Source: Pseudomonadota bacterium
GTDB taxonomy: Bacteria > Pseudomonadota > Gammaproteobacteria > Burkholderiales > Burkholderiaceae_C
Direction of reading: 5' to 3'
Length of the DNA: 64,000 bases
Assembly (NCBI GenBank): GCA_021830925.1
Contig: JAKBNS010000138.1
Location: forward strand, 1-64,000
This document shows positions 12,313 to 22,466 of this stretch, piece after piece. The position numbers and the translations under genes are program-made. The notes beneath the pieces were generated by a model that saw only the letters and a program-made list of their open reading frames with translations, was not told where the DNA came from and made no database searches. The number at the start of each line of letters is the position of its first letter. The first letter of the stretch is position 1.

Positions 12313-13911
12313 TCAGCCGGTCGTCGCCGGCGCGGCGACCGCCGCCTCGTCGAGGTAGCGCGTGCGGCGACCGCTGCGCACGCCCCAGACGTAGAAGCCC
12401 AGCGCCGCCAGTGCGACGATCCCATTGTCCCAGCCGCTGGGGATGACTCCCCGGCCGCCGAAATTCGAGCTTCCCAGGTAGGACAACAAGGCCATGGTCG
12501 GAAGGTACAGCATGAACCACCAGGCCGAAGCCAGTTCCGCCGCGAAGTCGTGCCATCCGGCCTTGGCCTGGTAATAGAAAAAGATGGGAAGCGAGGCGAG
12601 CATCAGCAGCATCAGCTGCCCGGTGAGGGGCCAGCGGGCCCAGTACAGCACCAGCGAGCCCAGCAAGAAGGCCAGAGGCGCCACCAGGCCCATGCCCGCG
12701 ATGCGCACCGGCCGGTGGTATTCCGGAGCCTTCAGTCGCAGCGCCATGACGCTGATCGGGCCGGTCAGGTAGGAGATGATGGTGGCCACCGAGATGACGC
12801 CCACCAGTGCGCCCCATCCGCGGAACAGCAGCATGAAGATGAAGGACACCGCCAGGTTCAGCCACATGGCCTGGCGCGGTACGCCGAACAGCGGGTGGAT
12901 GCGCCCGAACATCTCCGGCATGGTGTTGTTGCGCACCATCGCGTGGATCATGCGCGCCGTGGTCGCGGTGTAGATGGAGCCGGTGCCCGAAGGGCTGACG
13001 AAGGCGTCGATGTACAGCACCACGGCAAGCCAGTTCAGGTTCACCGCCAGCGCGAGTTCCGCGAACGGCGAGGTGAAATTCAGCGCATGCCAGCCGCCCG
13101 CGATGTCCCGCGGGTTGACGGCGCCGACGAAGGCGACCTGCAGCAGCACGTACAGGACCAGTGCGATGAGCACCGCGCCGATCACCGCGACGGGAATGCT
13201 GCGTGCCGGGTGGCGCGCCTCGCCGGCCAGGCTGACGGGGCTCTGGAACCCGTTGTAGCTGAACACGATGCCGCTGGTCGCGACCGCGGTGAACACGGCC
13301 GACCAGCCGTAGGGCGCGAAGCCGCCGGGCCGGTCCAGCGCCAGATTGCCGACGTGGAAGTCGCTGAGCAGCAGGCCCGCGATGGTCAGCGACGGAATGG
13401 CGAACTTGAACAGGGTGATCGCCGTGTTGCTGCGCACGAACAGCTTCACTCCCCAGTAGTTGAGCAGGAAGTACACGACCACGAGCGCGCCGGCGGCGAC
13501 GAGTCCCGAGTGCGTCAGCTCCGAGCCCGAATACATCGCCTGGGCCCAGGGGTAGGGCCAGGAGGCCATGTATTGCACCGAGGCGATCGCCTCGATGGGG
13601 ATCACCGAGACGATGGAGATCCAGTTGGCCCAGGCGCTGATGAATCCCACCAGCGATCCGTGGGAATAGCGCGCGTAACGCACCATGCCGCCCGACTCGG
13701 GAAACAGCGCGCCCAGTTCCACGTAGGTCAGCGCGATCGCGAGGATGATGCCGGCGCCGATCACCCAGGAGAAGATCGCGGCCGGACCCGACAGCGCGGC
13801 GGCGTGCCACGCCCCGAACAACCAGCCCGATCCGATCATCGAGCCCAGGCCCGTCAGCATCAGGGCCCAGGGTCCGATGCTGCGTCTCATCCCGATTTCC
13901 GCTTGTTCCAT
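12313..13911 (-). CDS. APC family amino acid permease
   Basis: Multi-TM; GLGSMIGSGWLFGAWHAA, IVFSYNGFQSPVSLAGEARHPARSIP. Confidence 0.9.
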   Translation of the reverse strand: MEQAEIGMRRSIGPWALMLTGLGSMIGSGWLFGAWHAAALSGPAAIFSWVIGAGIILAIALTYVELGALFPESGGMVRYARYSHGSLVGFISAWANWISIVSVIPIEAIASVQYMASWPYPWAQAMYSGSELTHSGLVAAGALVVVYFLLNYWGVKLFVRSNTAITLFKFAIPSLTIAGLLLSDFHVGNLALDRPGGFAPYGWSAVFTAVATSGIVFSYNGFQSPVSLAGEARHPARSIPVAVIGAVLIALVLYVLLQVAFVGAVNPRDIAGGWHALNFTSPFAELALAVNLNWLAVVLYIDAFVSPSGTGSIYTATTARMIHAMVRNNTMPEMFGRIHPLFGVPRQAMWLNLAVSFIFMLLFRGWGALVGVISVATIISYLTGPISVMALRLKAPEYHRPVRIAGMGLVAPLAFLLGSLVLYWARWPLTGQLMLLMLASLPIFFYYQAKAGWHDFAAELASAWWFMLYLPTMALLSYLGSSNFGGRGVIPSGWDNGIVALAALGFYVWGVRSGRRTRYLDEAAVAAPATTG

Positions 13912-14040
13912 GCTTGTCTCCGTGATCGTTGGTCGAGGGGATCGTGAGCTCCTCATTCGATCATCGGCAGGCGTCGTCCATGGGACGCGGGGAAATCATC
14001 CCTACGTGCCAAACCCCCCTTTGTTCCACGGGTCTTGCGG

Positions 14041-14068
14041 AAACAAAAAACCGCCCCTCGGGGCGGTT
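14041..14068 (-). terminator. Rho-independent terminator
   Basis: aaccgcccc-tcg-ggggcggtt type stem followed on the minus strand by TTTTTTGTTT. Confidence 0.8.
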
Positions 14069-14085
14069 CGTCGCGGGCGAGGCCT

Positions 14086-14469
14086 TCAGGGGCGCGGATC
14101 GCGCGCCTTGTCCGGCTCGTACAGCGGGCTCTTCAGGCTGGATACGTAGGCCGCGATGTCGTGCAGTTGCTGCGCGTCGAAGCGGGCCACCATGCCGGCC
14201 ATGATCGGGTTGTCCCGGCCGTACAGCGGCGTCTGGTGCTTGGCCTGGTACTGCTGCATCGCGTGGAACAGGTACGACTCCGGCTGACCGGCGATGATCG
14301 GGTAGGTCGGGGACACCGGCTTGTCCAGGCCCGCGCCGTGGCAGGCGATGCAACCGCCCTGGTTCACCAGGTCCTCGCCCTTCTTCAGGTCGGCGGCGTG
14401 CGCGGTGCCCAGCGCGGCCAGCGCGGCGGCCACGCCCAGCAGGGACATTCGAGCGAACAGTTGGTTCAT
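14086..14469 (-). CDS. Class I cytochrome c
   Basis: Signal peptide plus CIACHG heme motif and distal Met (NPIMAGM). Confidence 0.88.
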   Translation of the reverse strand: MNQLFARMSLLGVAAALAALGTAHAADLKKGEDLVNQGGCIACHGAGLDKPVSPTYPIIAGQPESYLFHAMQQYQAKHQTPLYGRDNPIMAGMVARFDAQQLHDIAAYVSSLKSPLYEPDKARDPRP

Positions 14470-14479
14470 CGGGGTTTCC

Positions 14480-14812
14480 TCAATGGGTGCCGCCAGCCTT
14501 GGGCTGGGAGTAGTAGGCCGCGATGTCGGCGATTTCCTGATCGGTCAGCGAGCTGGCGATCGCGCGCATGGTCTGGTTGCGGCGCTGCCCGCTGCGGTAA
14601 TCCTGCAGGGCCTGCGCGATGTAGCCGGCGCTCTGGCCGTTGAGCATCGGCACCTCGTAGACCTCGGGGAACGCTACGCGGTAGCCGGTGGAGTTGTGGC
14701 AACCCTCACACATGAACACGTCCTGCTTGCCGGCGGCCGCATTGCCCTGGATGGTCTGGGCTTGGGCACCGGCAGCAAGCAGGAGCGTGACGGCAAAGAT
14801 GAGCTGTTTCAT
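14480..14812 (-). CDS. Class I cytochrome c
   Basis: Signal peptide (MKQLIFAVTLLLAAGAQAQ) plus CEGCHN; MRAIASSLTDQEIADIAAYY. Confidence 0.88.
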   Translation of the reverse strand: MKQLIFAVTLLLAAGAQAQTIQGNAAAGKQDVFMCEGCHNSTGYRVAFPEVYEVPMLNGQSAGYIAQALQDYRSGQRRNQTMRAIASSLTDQEIADIAAYYSQPKAGGTH

Positions 14813-15065
14813 CGCGGGCTTGGCTCGGTTATGGTTGGACGAAGGCGGCAGCCCGGCGGCGGGCCGCGGGCGACCGAATCTTCCGGATTATAGGGAGCCG
14901 CCCCAGGGGGCGGCGGGCGGCGGGCTGCCTGTGGGGCCGGATCGCATCGCATTTTGACGCCGCGCAGCCGGCCCGGGTTCCCAGGTGTCGCGGCAAAGCT
15001 GCAAGAATGCGTCATGCGCGCGCCCGGGCGGTTCCGGCGCCGGCGCGATTCTCGACGGAGTCCGA

Positions 15066-15896
15066 ATGCATTCCCACTTCTACCTGCTGGCCATGGCGGC
15101 GCTGCAGGGCGTGACCGAGCTGTTTCCCATCTCCAGCCTGGGCCACAGCATTCTGGTGCCGGCGCTGGCGCACTGGCCCATCGACCGCGAGGCCGACTGG
15201 TTCCTGCCTTTCGTGGTCGTGCTGCACCTGGGCACGGCACTGGCGCTGCTGCTGTATTTCCATCGCGACTGGACGCGCCTGATCGGCGGCTGGCTGCGCG
15301 CGCGCGGCGGCACCGGCAACGAACAGGCGCGCACGCTGTGGCTGCTGGTCGTGGGCACGATCCCGGCCGGCATCCTCGGCCTGTTGCTGGCGCACCGCAT
15401 CCGCGACCTGTTCGGGGGCTTCGCCTTCGCCGCCGTCGCGCTGATGCTCAACGGCGTGCTGCTCATCGTCGGCGATCGCCTGAAGAACCGCAACGCCAGC
15501 GGCAGCCTGGCCAGCCTGGGGTTCGGGCGCGCACTGTTCATCGGCGCCGCGCAGGCGCTGGCCCTGATTCCCGGCTTCTCGCGTTCCGGGGCGACCCTGG
15601 TGGCCGGTCTGGGCGCGGGCCTGGAGTACGAGGCCGCCGCGCGCATGTCCTTCCTGCTGGCCACGCCGATCATCGCCGCCGCCGGAGTGCTGGAGGTGCC
15701 CAAGCTGCTGCACGCCCAGATGCCTCCCGGCATGCTCGGCGTGGTGCTGCTCGCCGGCGTGTTGTCGGGGGTGTGCGCCTGGCTGTCGACCTGGTTCCTG
15801 ATGCGCTGGTTCCGCGGTCATGAAATCCGCGCCCTGCGCCCCTTCGGCGTGTATTGCCTGCTGTTCGGCGCGCTGGCGCTGCTGCTGGGGCGCTGA
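15066..15896 (+). CDS. uppP: Undecaprenyl-diphosphatase UppP (BacA family)
   Basis: ALQGVTELFPISSLGHSILVPAL; ALIPGFSRSGATLVAGL. Confidence 0.93.
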   Translation: MHSHFYLLAMAALQGVTELFPISSLGHSILVPALAHWPIDREADWFLPFVVVLHLGTALALLLYFHRDWTRLIGGWLRARGGTGNEQARTLWLLVVGTIPAGILGLLLAHRIRDLFGGFAFAAVALMLNGVLLIVGDRLKNRNASGSLASLGFGRALFIGAAQALALIPGFSRSGATLVAGLGAGLEYEAAARMSFLLATPIIAAAGVLEVPKLLHAQMPPGMLGVVLLAGVLSGVCAWLSTWFLMRWFRGHEIRALRPFGVYCLLFGALALLLGR

Positions 15897-15911
15897 CCCG
15901 CCCGTGCCGGC

Positions 15912-16652
15912 TCAGTGCTGGCGCAGCAGCGCGCGCAGCAAGGGCAGCTGGCGCCGGCTGACCGGCAGGAACTCGGGCACCGCGCGCAGGCGAAGCAGCC
16001 AGTCGGCGCCCTCGGCGAGTTCGAAGCCGTCGGCGCGCTCCAGGCTGGCGATGGCCTGCACGGCCACCAGCACGCTGCGGTGGGCGCGCACGAAGCGTGC
16101 GCCGTGGCGCTGCTCGAGTTCGCCCAGCGCAACGTCGGCCAGGTAGCTGCGCGAGGCGGTGCGCACGACGGTGTATTTGTCCTGGGCGCGAAAATACAGC
16201 ACTTCCGCCAGGGGCACTCGCAGCAACGCGCCGCGCTCGACGATGGCCAGGCCGTCATCCGGCGCGGATTCGACGGGAGTCGGCGAGGCTCGCCGTTGCG
16301 TCACGCGCGACAGCGCCTGCCGCAGACGCTCGAGCCCGACGGGCTTGGTCAGGTAGTCGTAGGCGCCGTGCTCGAAGGCGCTCAACGCGTGCTCGTCGTG
16401 TGCCGTGACGAACACCACCGCGGGCGCGCCGGACCGGCTTTCCAGCTCCGCGGCGAGCTGCAGGCCGCTGTCGCCCGGCATCTGGATGTCCAGCAGCACC
16501 ACGTCGTAGCGCCGGCCCGCCATCAGCGCGCGCGCTCCGGCGGCATCGGGCGCCTCGTCGATGCGCGCGACCGCCGGCTGCTCCAGCCGCGCCAGCAGGC
16601 GTCGCAAGCGCGCGCGCGCGAGGGCTTCGTCGTCGACCAGCAGAACGTTCAT
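15912..16652 (-). CDS. LytTR-family response regulator (AlgR-like)
   Basis: MNVLLVDDEALARARLRRLL receiver domain; C-terminal LytTR RAQDKYTVVRTASRSYL...RFVRAHRSVLVA. Confidence 0.92.
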   Translation of the reverse strand: MNVLLVDDEALARARLRRLLARLEQPAVARIDEAPDAAGARALMAGRRYDVVLLDIQMPGDSGLQLAAELESRSGAPAVVFVTAHDEHALSAFEHGAYDYLTKPVGLERLRQALSRVTQRRASPTPVESAPDDGLAIVERGALLRVPLAEVLYFRAQDKYTVVRTASRSYLADVALGELEQRHGARFVRAHRSVLVAVQAIASLERADGFELAEGADWLLRLRAVPEFLPVSRRQLPLLRALLRQH

Positions 16653-17725
16653 GGCGTGTGGGTGCCCAGGGGCAGGCGCAGGCGGACGCGCCAGCGTTCG
16701 CCGCCCGGCTCGCTGCCGCGCAGCGGCCCGTGACGGATCTCCGCCTCCAGGTCGTACAGCAGGCGCAGCCGCTGGCCGATGTTGGCCAGCGCCACGCCGG
16801 TGCCGCTGTGGCGCGCCGGGGTCGCGCGCGGCGTGTAATCGTTGCGCACGTCGATCTCCAGGTGGGCGCCGCGGCGCCGAATGGCCACGTCGATGCCGCA
16901 GGGGCGCGAACTCGACTCCACCCCGTGACGCACCGCATTCTCCAGCAACGGCTGCAGGGTCAGCGTGGGCATGCGCAGTTCCAGGCAGGCGTCGTCGACG
17001 TCCCAGGCCAGGCGCATGCGTGGACCGAAGCGCACGTCCTCGATATCCAGGTAGCGTCGCGCCAGTTCGATTTCCTCGCGCACGCTGCTGAGCTGGCCTC
17101 CCCGCCCGACACTGGCGCGGAACAGCGTTGCCAGGTCGTCCAGCACCTGTTCGGCGCGCTCGGGTTGTTCGTGCACCAGGGCGGAAGCCGCGTTGAGCGC
17201 GTTGTACAGGAAGTGGGGGCGGATGCGGGCCTGCAGTTCATCCAGGCGCGCCCGCATGTGCGCGGGGTCGAGTGCCTGCGCGCGCAGCCGCTGGTGCTGC
17301 ACCAGCAGCGCGGCGAGCAGCGCGCCCAGCGCCGCACCGCGCCAGTCGGGCAGGGGCCTCGCGTGCGGCAAGCCCCCCAGCGCCCATGCCAGCGCCGCCT
17401 CCACCAGCCAGGGCGCGGCGGCTCCCCAGGTCACGGCGACCACCGCCTGGAGGCGCGCGTCGCGCCACAGACGTGCGCCTCCGCACAGCAGCAACAGCCA
17501 CAGCGCGACGGCCGGCTGGGCCACCGCGAGTTCATGCAGCAGGGGGGGCGACCAGGCGGTCGGCGAGGCGCCGGCCGCCAGGCCCAGTGCCAGCGCGCTC
17601 AGGTTGGCCAGCGCGAAGGCGCGCAGCGCCGCGCCCGCGCTGCACAGGTCCGCCGCGGCCCGCGCGTCGCCGCGGGAAGGGGTCAATACAATGCCAGCTT
17701 GATCCATGCGTTGGCGGCGCGGCAT
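16649..17725 (-). CDS. LytS/AlgZ-type sensor histidine kinase
   Basis: IRPHFLYNALNAASALV (His_kinase family), LTLQPLLENAVRHGVE; overlaps the regulator gene. Confidence 0.9.
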   Translation of the reverse strand: MPRRQRMDQAGIVLTPSRGDARAAADLCSAGAALRAFALANLSALALGLAAGASPTAWSPPLLHELAVAQPAVALWLLLLCGGARLWRDARLQAVVAVTWGAAAPWLVEAALAWALGGLPHARPLPDWRGAALGALLAALLVQHQRLRAQALDPAHMRARLDELQARIRPHFLYNALNAASALVHEQPERAEQVLDDLATLFRASVGRGGQLSSVREEIELARRYLDIEDVRFGPRMRLAWDVDDACLELRMPTLTLQPLLENAVRHGVESSSRPCGIDVAIRRRGAHLEIDVRNDYTPRATPARHSGTGVALANIGQRLRLLYDLEAEIRHGPLRGSEPGGERWRVRLRLPLGTHTP

Positions 17726-17770
17726 GTCGTGCCGGCCGTGCCTTCCCGATAGTTCGATTCCCGTGATCCC

Positions 17771-19165
17771 ATGAGTTCCTCCCTCGACCGCAAGAGCCAG
17801 GCCTGGTCGGCGCTATTTTCCGAACCGGTCGACGCCGTGGTGCAACGCTACACGGCCTCGGTCGGTTTTGACAAGCGTCTGGCCCCCTTCGACATCCAGG
17901 CCTCGCTGGCGCATGCGCGCATGCTCGCCTCGCGCGGCATCATCGGCGCGCAGGATCTGGCCGACATCGAACGCGGGATGGCGCAGGTGCGCGAGGAAGT
18001 CGAGCAGGGGCGCTTCGAATGGAAGCTGGAGCTGGAGGACGTGCACCTGAACGTCGAGGCGCGCCTGACCCAGCTCGTGGGCGACGCCGGCAAGCGCCTG
18101 CATACCGGGCGCAGCCGCAACGACCAGGTCGCCACCGACATCCGCCTTTGGCTGCGCGACGCGCTCGACCGCATCCAGATGGCGCTTCGCGCGCTGCGTC
18201 TGGCGCTGGTGGATCTGGCCGAGCGCCACGCCGACACCATCATGCCCGGGTTCACCCACCTGCAGGTGGCGCAGCCGGTGAGCTTCGGCCACCACTTGCT
18301 GGCCTACGTGGAAATGTTCGGGCGCGACGCCGAGCGCCTGGCCGACGCGCGCCGGCGCATCAACCGGCTGCCGCTGGGCGCCGCCGCGCTGGCCGGCACC
18401 AGCTATCCGCTGGATCGCGAGATGGTGGCGCGCGAACTGGGCTTCGAGGCGATCAGCCACAACTCGCTGGACGCGGTCAGCGACCGCGACTTCGCCATCG
18501 AGTTCTGCGCCGCCGCCAGCCTGATCATGGTGCATGTGTCGCGCCTGAGCGAGGAACTGGTGTTGTGGATGAGCCAGGCCTTCGGGTTCATCCGGCTGCC
18601 CGACCGCTACTGCACCGGATCGAGCATCATGCCCCAGAAGAAGAACCCGGACGTGCCGGAACTGGCGCGGGGCAAGTCGGGGCGGGTGATCGGGCATCTG
18701 AGCGCGCTGCTGGTGCTCATGAAGGGCCAGCCCCTGGCCTACAACAAGGACAACCAGGAAGACAAGGAGCCCCTGTTCGACACGGCAGACACGCTGCTGG
18801 ACACCCTGAGCCTGTTCGCCGACATGATGGCCGGACTCGAGGTGGACGCGCAGGCCATGCGGCGTAGCGCGCTCAAGGGGCACGCCACGGCCACCGATCT
18901 GGCCGATTACCTGGTGAAAAAAGGCCTGCCGTTCCGCGACGCGCACGAGGCGGTGGCGCTGGCCGTGCGCGAATGCGCGGCCAGTGGGCGCGACCTCGGC
19001 GAGTTGTCGCTGCCCGAGTTGCAGCGCATGCATCCCGCGGTGCAGGCCGACGTGGCCGAGGTGCTGCGCCTGGAGGGCTCGGTGGCGTCGCGCGACCTGC
19101 CCGGGGGCACCGCGCCGCGCCAGGTGCGCGAGCAGGTGGCGCGCCTGCGCGCCGAACTCGGCTGA
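17771..19165 (+). CDS. argH: Argininosuccinate lyase
   Basis: [36 protein letters not shown]. Confidence 0.97.
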   Translation: MSSSLDRKSQAWSALFSEPVDAVVQRYTASVGFDKRLAPFDIQASLAHARMLASRGIIGAQDLADIERGMAQVREEVEQGRFEWKLELEDVHLNVEARLTQLVGDAGKRLHTGRSRNDQVATDIRLWLRDALDRIQMALRALRLALVDLAERHADTIMPGFTHLQVAQPVSFGHHLLAYVEMFGRDAERLADARRRINRLPLGAAALAGTSYPLDREMVARELGFEAISHNSLDAVSDRDFAIEFCAAASLIMVHVSRLSEELVLWMSQAFGFIRLPDRYCTGSSIMPQKKNPDVPELARGKSGRVIGHLSALLVLMKGQPLAYNKDNQEDKEPLFDTADTLLDTLSLFADMMAGLEVDAQAMRRSALKGHATATDLADYLVKKGLPFRDAHEAVALAVRECAASGRDLGELSLPELQRMHPAVQADVAEVLRLEGSVASRDLPGGTAPRQVREQVARLRAELG

Positions 19166-19192
19166 TCCGGGCGCGCGCGCTGCCGCCGTCTC

Positions 19193-19762
19193 TCAGGTGC
19201 GCGGCAGCGTGACTCCGCGCTGGCCCTGGTACTTGCCGCCGCGGTCCAGGTAGCTGGTCTCGCAGACCTCGTCGCTCTCGAAGAACAGCACCTGGGCGCA
19301 GCCCTCGCCGGCGTAGATCTTCGCCGGCAACGGAGTGGTGTTGCTGAATTCGAGGGTCACGTAGCCTTCCCACTCGGGTTCGAAGGGCGTGACGTTGACG
19401 ATGATGCCGCAACGCGCATAGGTGCTCTTGCCCAGGCAGATCGTGAGCACGTTGCGTGGAATGCGGAAGTACTCGACGGTACGCGCCAGCGCGAAACTGT
19501 TGGGCGGAATGATGCACACGTCCGCCTGGATGTCGACGAAACTGCGGGGGTCGAAGTTCTTCGGGTCGACCACCGTGCTGTGCACGTTGGTGAAGACCTT
19601 GAACTCGTTCGCGCAGCGGATGTCGTAGCCGTAGCTGCTGGTGCCGTAGCTGACGATGCGGTGCCCGTCGGGAGCCTGGCGCACCTGCCCCGGCTCGAAG
19701 GGCTCGATCATGCCGTGCTCCTGCGCCATGCGCCGGATCCAGCGGTCGGATTTGATGCTCAT
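19193..19762 (-). CDS. dcd: dCTP deaminase
   Basis: [59 protein letters not shown]. Confidence 0.96.
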   Translation of the reverse strand: MSIKSDRWIRRMAQEHGMIEPFEPGQVRQAPDGHRIVSYGTSSYGYDIRCANEFKVFTNVHSTVVDPKNFDPRSFVDIQADVCIIPPNSFALARTVEYFRIPRNVLTICLGKSTYARCGIIVNVTPFEPEWEGYVTLEFSNTTPLPAKIYAGEGCAQVLFFESDEVCETSYLDRGGKYQGQRGVTLPRT

Positions 19763-19790
19763 GGTGTTCGGTCGGTTGGGTGACGGGGGA

Positions 19791-20111
19791 TCATTGTGCC
19801 TGCAGGAGCAAGGGCTCGATGCGCGCGAGGACCTGTTCCGGCGCCAGATCCACCAGCAACTGCTTGCGTCGCGACTTGTCGCCGCGCAGCAGCCGCACGC
19901 GGCTGGGCGCACACCGCAGGCCTTCGGCCAGCCAGACGCGCAGCGCCTCGTTGGCACGGCCCTCCAGCGCCGGTGCGGCCACGCGCACACGCAGGGTGCC
20001 GTCGTGCAGGCCAGCCAGCTCGCTGCGTCTGGCGCCGGGCTGCACGCTGACCAGCACGACGCAGCCGTCGCGATGCGCCAGCAGCCAAGGGGGGAGCGGC
20101 GTGCCTGTCAT
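19791..20111 (-). CDS. DUF167 (YggU-like) family protein
   Basis: [45 protein letters not shown]. Confidence 0.85.
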   Translation of the reverse strand: MTGTPLPPWLLAHRDGCVVLVSVQPGARRSELAGLHDGTLRVRVAAPALEGRANEALRVWLAEGLRCAPSRVRLLRGDKSRRKQLLVDLAPEQVLARIEPLLLQAQ

Positions 20112-20114
20112 GCA

Positions 20115-20144
20115 CAAAAAAGCCTGGGCCTCGCGGCCCAGGCT
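20115..20144 (-). terminator. Rho-independent terminator of the H1-like gene
   Basis: Minus strand: AGCCTGGGCC-GCGA-GGCCCAGGCTTTTTT. Confidence 0.85.
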
Positions 20145-20167
20145 CGGTCACGCACGATCAGCTCGTC

Positions 20168-20689
20168 TCAGGGACGGTCGCCAGTCGGGAACGGCCACGC
20201 GGCGGCCGGGCTCAGCGCGGTCTTCGCGGCGGGCGCGGCTTCCTTGGGCGCGGGGGCAGGCTTCTTGGCGGGCGCGGGCTTCTTCGCCGCGGCCTTCTTC
20301 GCCGGAGCCTTCTTCGCCGCGGCCTTCTTCGCCGGGGCCTTCTTGGCGGCGGCCTTCTTCGCCGGGGCCGCCTTCTTGGCGACGGCCTTCTTGGCCGGCG
20401 CGGCCTTCTTGGCGACGACCTTCTTCGCCGGAGCCTTCTTGGCGACGGCCTTCTTGGCCGGCGCGGCCTTCTTGGCGACGACCTTCTTCGCCGGGGCCTT
20501 CTTGGCGACGGCCTTCTTGGCCGGCGCGGCCTTCTTGGCGACGACCTTCTTCGCCGGGGCCTTCTTGGCGACGACCTTCTTCGCCGGCGCGGCCTTCTTC
20601 GCCACGGCCTTCTTGGCGACGACCTTCTTCGCCGGGGCCTTCTTCGCGGCGGCCTTCTTGGCGGCCGGTTTCTTGGTTGCAGTTGCCAT
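20168..20689 (-). CDS. Histone H1-like Ala/Lys/Pro-rich DNA-binding protein
   Basis: [28 protein letters not shown]... repeats with C-terminal [15 protein letters not shown]. Confidence 0.85.
   Translation of the reverse strand: MATATKKPAAKKAAAKKAPAKKVVAKKAVAKKAAPAKKVVAKKAPAKKVVAKKAAPAKKAVAKKAPAKKVVAKKAAPAKKAVAKKAPAKKVVAKKAAPAKKAVAKKAAPAKKAAAKKAPAKKAAAKKAPAKKAAAKKPAPAKKPAPAPKEAAPAAKTALSPAAAWPFPTGDRP
20411..20599. repeat. Three tandem ~63-bp near-identical repeats inside the H1-like gene
   Basis: ggcgacgaccttcttcgccgg(a/g)gccttcttggcgacg... repeated at 20411, 20474 and 20537. Confidence 0.85.
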
Positions 20690-21121
20690 GTTGATTCTCC
20701 TAGTTCACGTGTTTTAGAGGTCCAACCTCATCGGTCGCATCCAAAGCTCCTCATGGCCCCGCCTCCCGGCGGTCTCCGATACGGGTCATTTGCAAATGCG
20801 CCGATGGGCAAAACCCCGGCCGCACCAGCGCTGGCACGGACAGGGCCATCCGCGGCGGGCCATGCGGCCGGCACCGTGAATGTGGGGTGGTCGCGTGTCG
20901 CGCGGGCGACGGGGCCCTGCGCGCGATCGGCGACTCGCGGCTGCGTCGCGCCGGCGGTACGGCGGCCGGCAGGCGTTCGCGCGGGGGCGCGGCCATGCTG
21001 GGCGGGTACTGCGAGGCGGGACGAGCGGCGAAACTTCAACGAGGTGATCCTGAAAAACGAACGAGGGCCGGCAACCACACGGCCACGGCGGCAGCGCAGG
21101 CTGGGATGGGCGACGGGCGCA

Positions 21122-22366
21122 TCATTCCCAGGACAGGGCTCCGCCCGATTGGTACTCGATGACCCGGGTTTCGAAGAAATTCCGTTCCTTCTTCAGGTCG
21201 ATCATTTCACTCATCCACGGGAAGGGGTTCTCCTCGTTCGGGAACATCGGATCGAGACCGATCTGCTGTGCCCGCCGGTTGGCGATGAAACGCAGGTACC
21301 CCTTGAACATCGAGGCGTTCAGTCCCAGCACGCCGCGAGGCATCGTGTCCTCGGCGTAGGCGTACTCGAGCTGCACCGCGCGTTGGAACAGCGCGGTGAT
21401 TTCCTCCTTGAACTCGCGAGTCCACAGATGCGGATTCTCGAGCTTGATCTGGTTCACCAGGTCGATGCCGAAATTGCAGTGCATCGACTCGTCGCGCAGG
21501 ATGTACTGGTACTGCTCGGCAGCACCGGTCATCTTGTTCTGCCGTCCCATGGCCAGGATCTGGGTGAAGCCCACGTAGAAGAACAGACCCTCCATCAGGC
21601 AGGCGAACACGATGATCGAGCGCAGCAACTCCTGATCGTTGCGCTCGGTGCCGCCGAAGGCCGAGGTGCGGAAGGACGGATCGGTCAGGATGTCGATGAA
21701 CGGGATGAGGAACTCATCCTTGTCGCGGATCGACTTGACCTCGTGGTAGGCGTTGAAGATCTCGCCCTCGTCCAGCCCGAGGGATTCGACGATGTACTGG
21801 TAGGCGTGGGTGTGGATGGCTTCCTCGAATGCCTGGCGCAGCAGGAACTGGCGGCATTCGGGGTTCGTGATGTGGCGGTACGTGCCCAGCACGATGTTGT
21901 TCGCCGCCAGCGAGTCGGCGGTGACGAAAAATCCCAGATTGCGCGTGACGATGCGGCGCTCGTCGTCGCTCAGCGCATGCGGATCCTTCCACAACGCGAT
22001 GTCGCGCGACATGTTCACTTCCTGCGGCATCCAGTGATTCGCGCAGGAAGAGAGGTACTTGTCCCACGCCCACTTGTACTTGAAGGGCACGAGCTGGTTG
22101 ACGTCGGCGCGGCAGTTGATGATGCGCTTGTCCTCGGCGCGCACGCGCGCCTCGGATGCGGCACGCTGGCTGTAGGACTCATCGGGCCGCGCCGACAGCG
22201 AAGTCGGCGCGGAGGAGGACATCGTGGACGCGGGAGCCGCGGTTCGCGCGGATGGCGAAACCGCCGGCGAAACCGGGGGCGAAACGTCCGGCATGCGGCC
22301 GGCTGAAGGTCCGCTGGTGTTTGCGGTGTTGTCGTCCCAATGGAGCATGTCTTTCCCTTCGTTCAA
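21122..22366 (-). CDS. nrdB: Ribonucleoside-diphosphate reductase subunit beta (class Ia)
   Basis: [39 protein letters not shown]. Confidence 0.96.
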   Translation of the reverse strand: MNEGKDMLHWDDNTANTSGPSAGRMPDVSPPVSPAVSPSARTAAPASTMSSSAPTSLSARPDESYSQRAASEARVRAEDKRIINCRADVNQLVPFKYKWAWDKYLSSCANHWMPQEVNMSRDIALWKDPHALSDDERRIVTRNLGFFVTADSLAANNIVLGTYRHITNPECRQFLLRQAFEEAIHTHAYQYIVESLGLDEGEIFNAYHEVKSIRDKDEFLIPFIDILTDPSFRTSAFGGTERNDQELLRSIIVFACLMEGLFFYVGFTQILAMGRQNKMTGAAEQYQYILRDESMHCNFGIDLVNQIKLENPHLWTREFKEEITALFQRAVQLEYAYAEDTMPRGVLGLNASMFKGYLRFIANRRAQQIGLDPMFPNEENPFPWMSEMIDLKKERNFFETRVIEYQSGGALSWE

Positions 22367-22466
22367 TTATCAGGTGTTCATGACAAAGCATCAACACGAT
22401 AGGGTCTCATGCAATCCAAACACATCGATTGCACACATTACTTTGATGCCAAAATCCAACGAAGGA

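Noticed and set aside
19656-20717. Plus-strand ORF rich in [11 protein letters not shown] repeats, resembling a repeat membrane protein
   Set aside because: Reverse complement of the Ala/Lys repeats in the H1-like gene; the minus strand matches a known family.
20690-21121. ~430-bp gap between the H1-like gene and nrdB as a hidden gene
   Set aside because: Candidate ORFs are short, Arg/Ala-rich and unsupported; probably promoter/UTR. No confident ncRNA structure seen.
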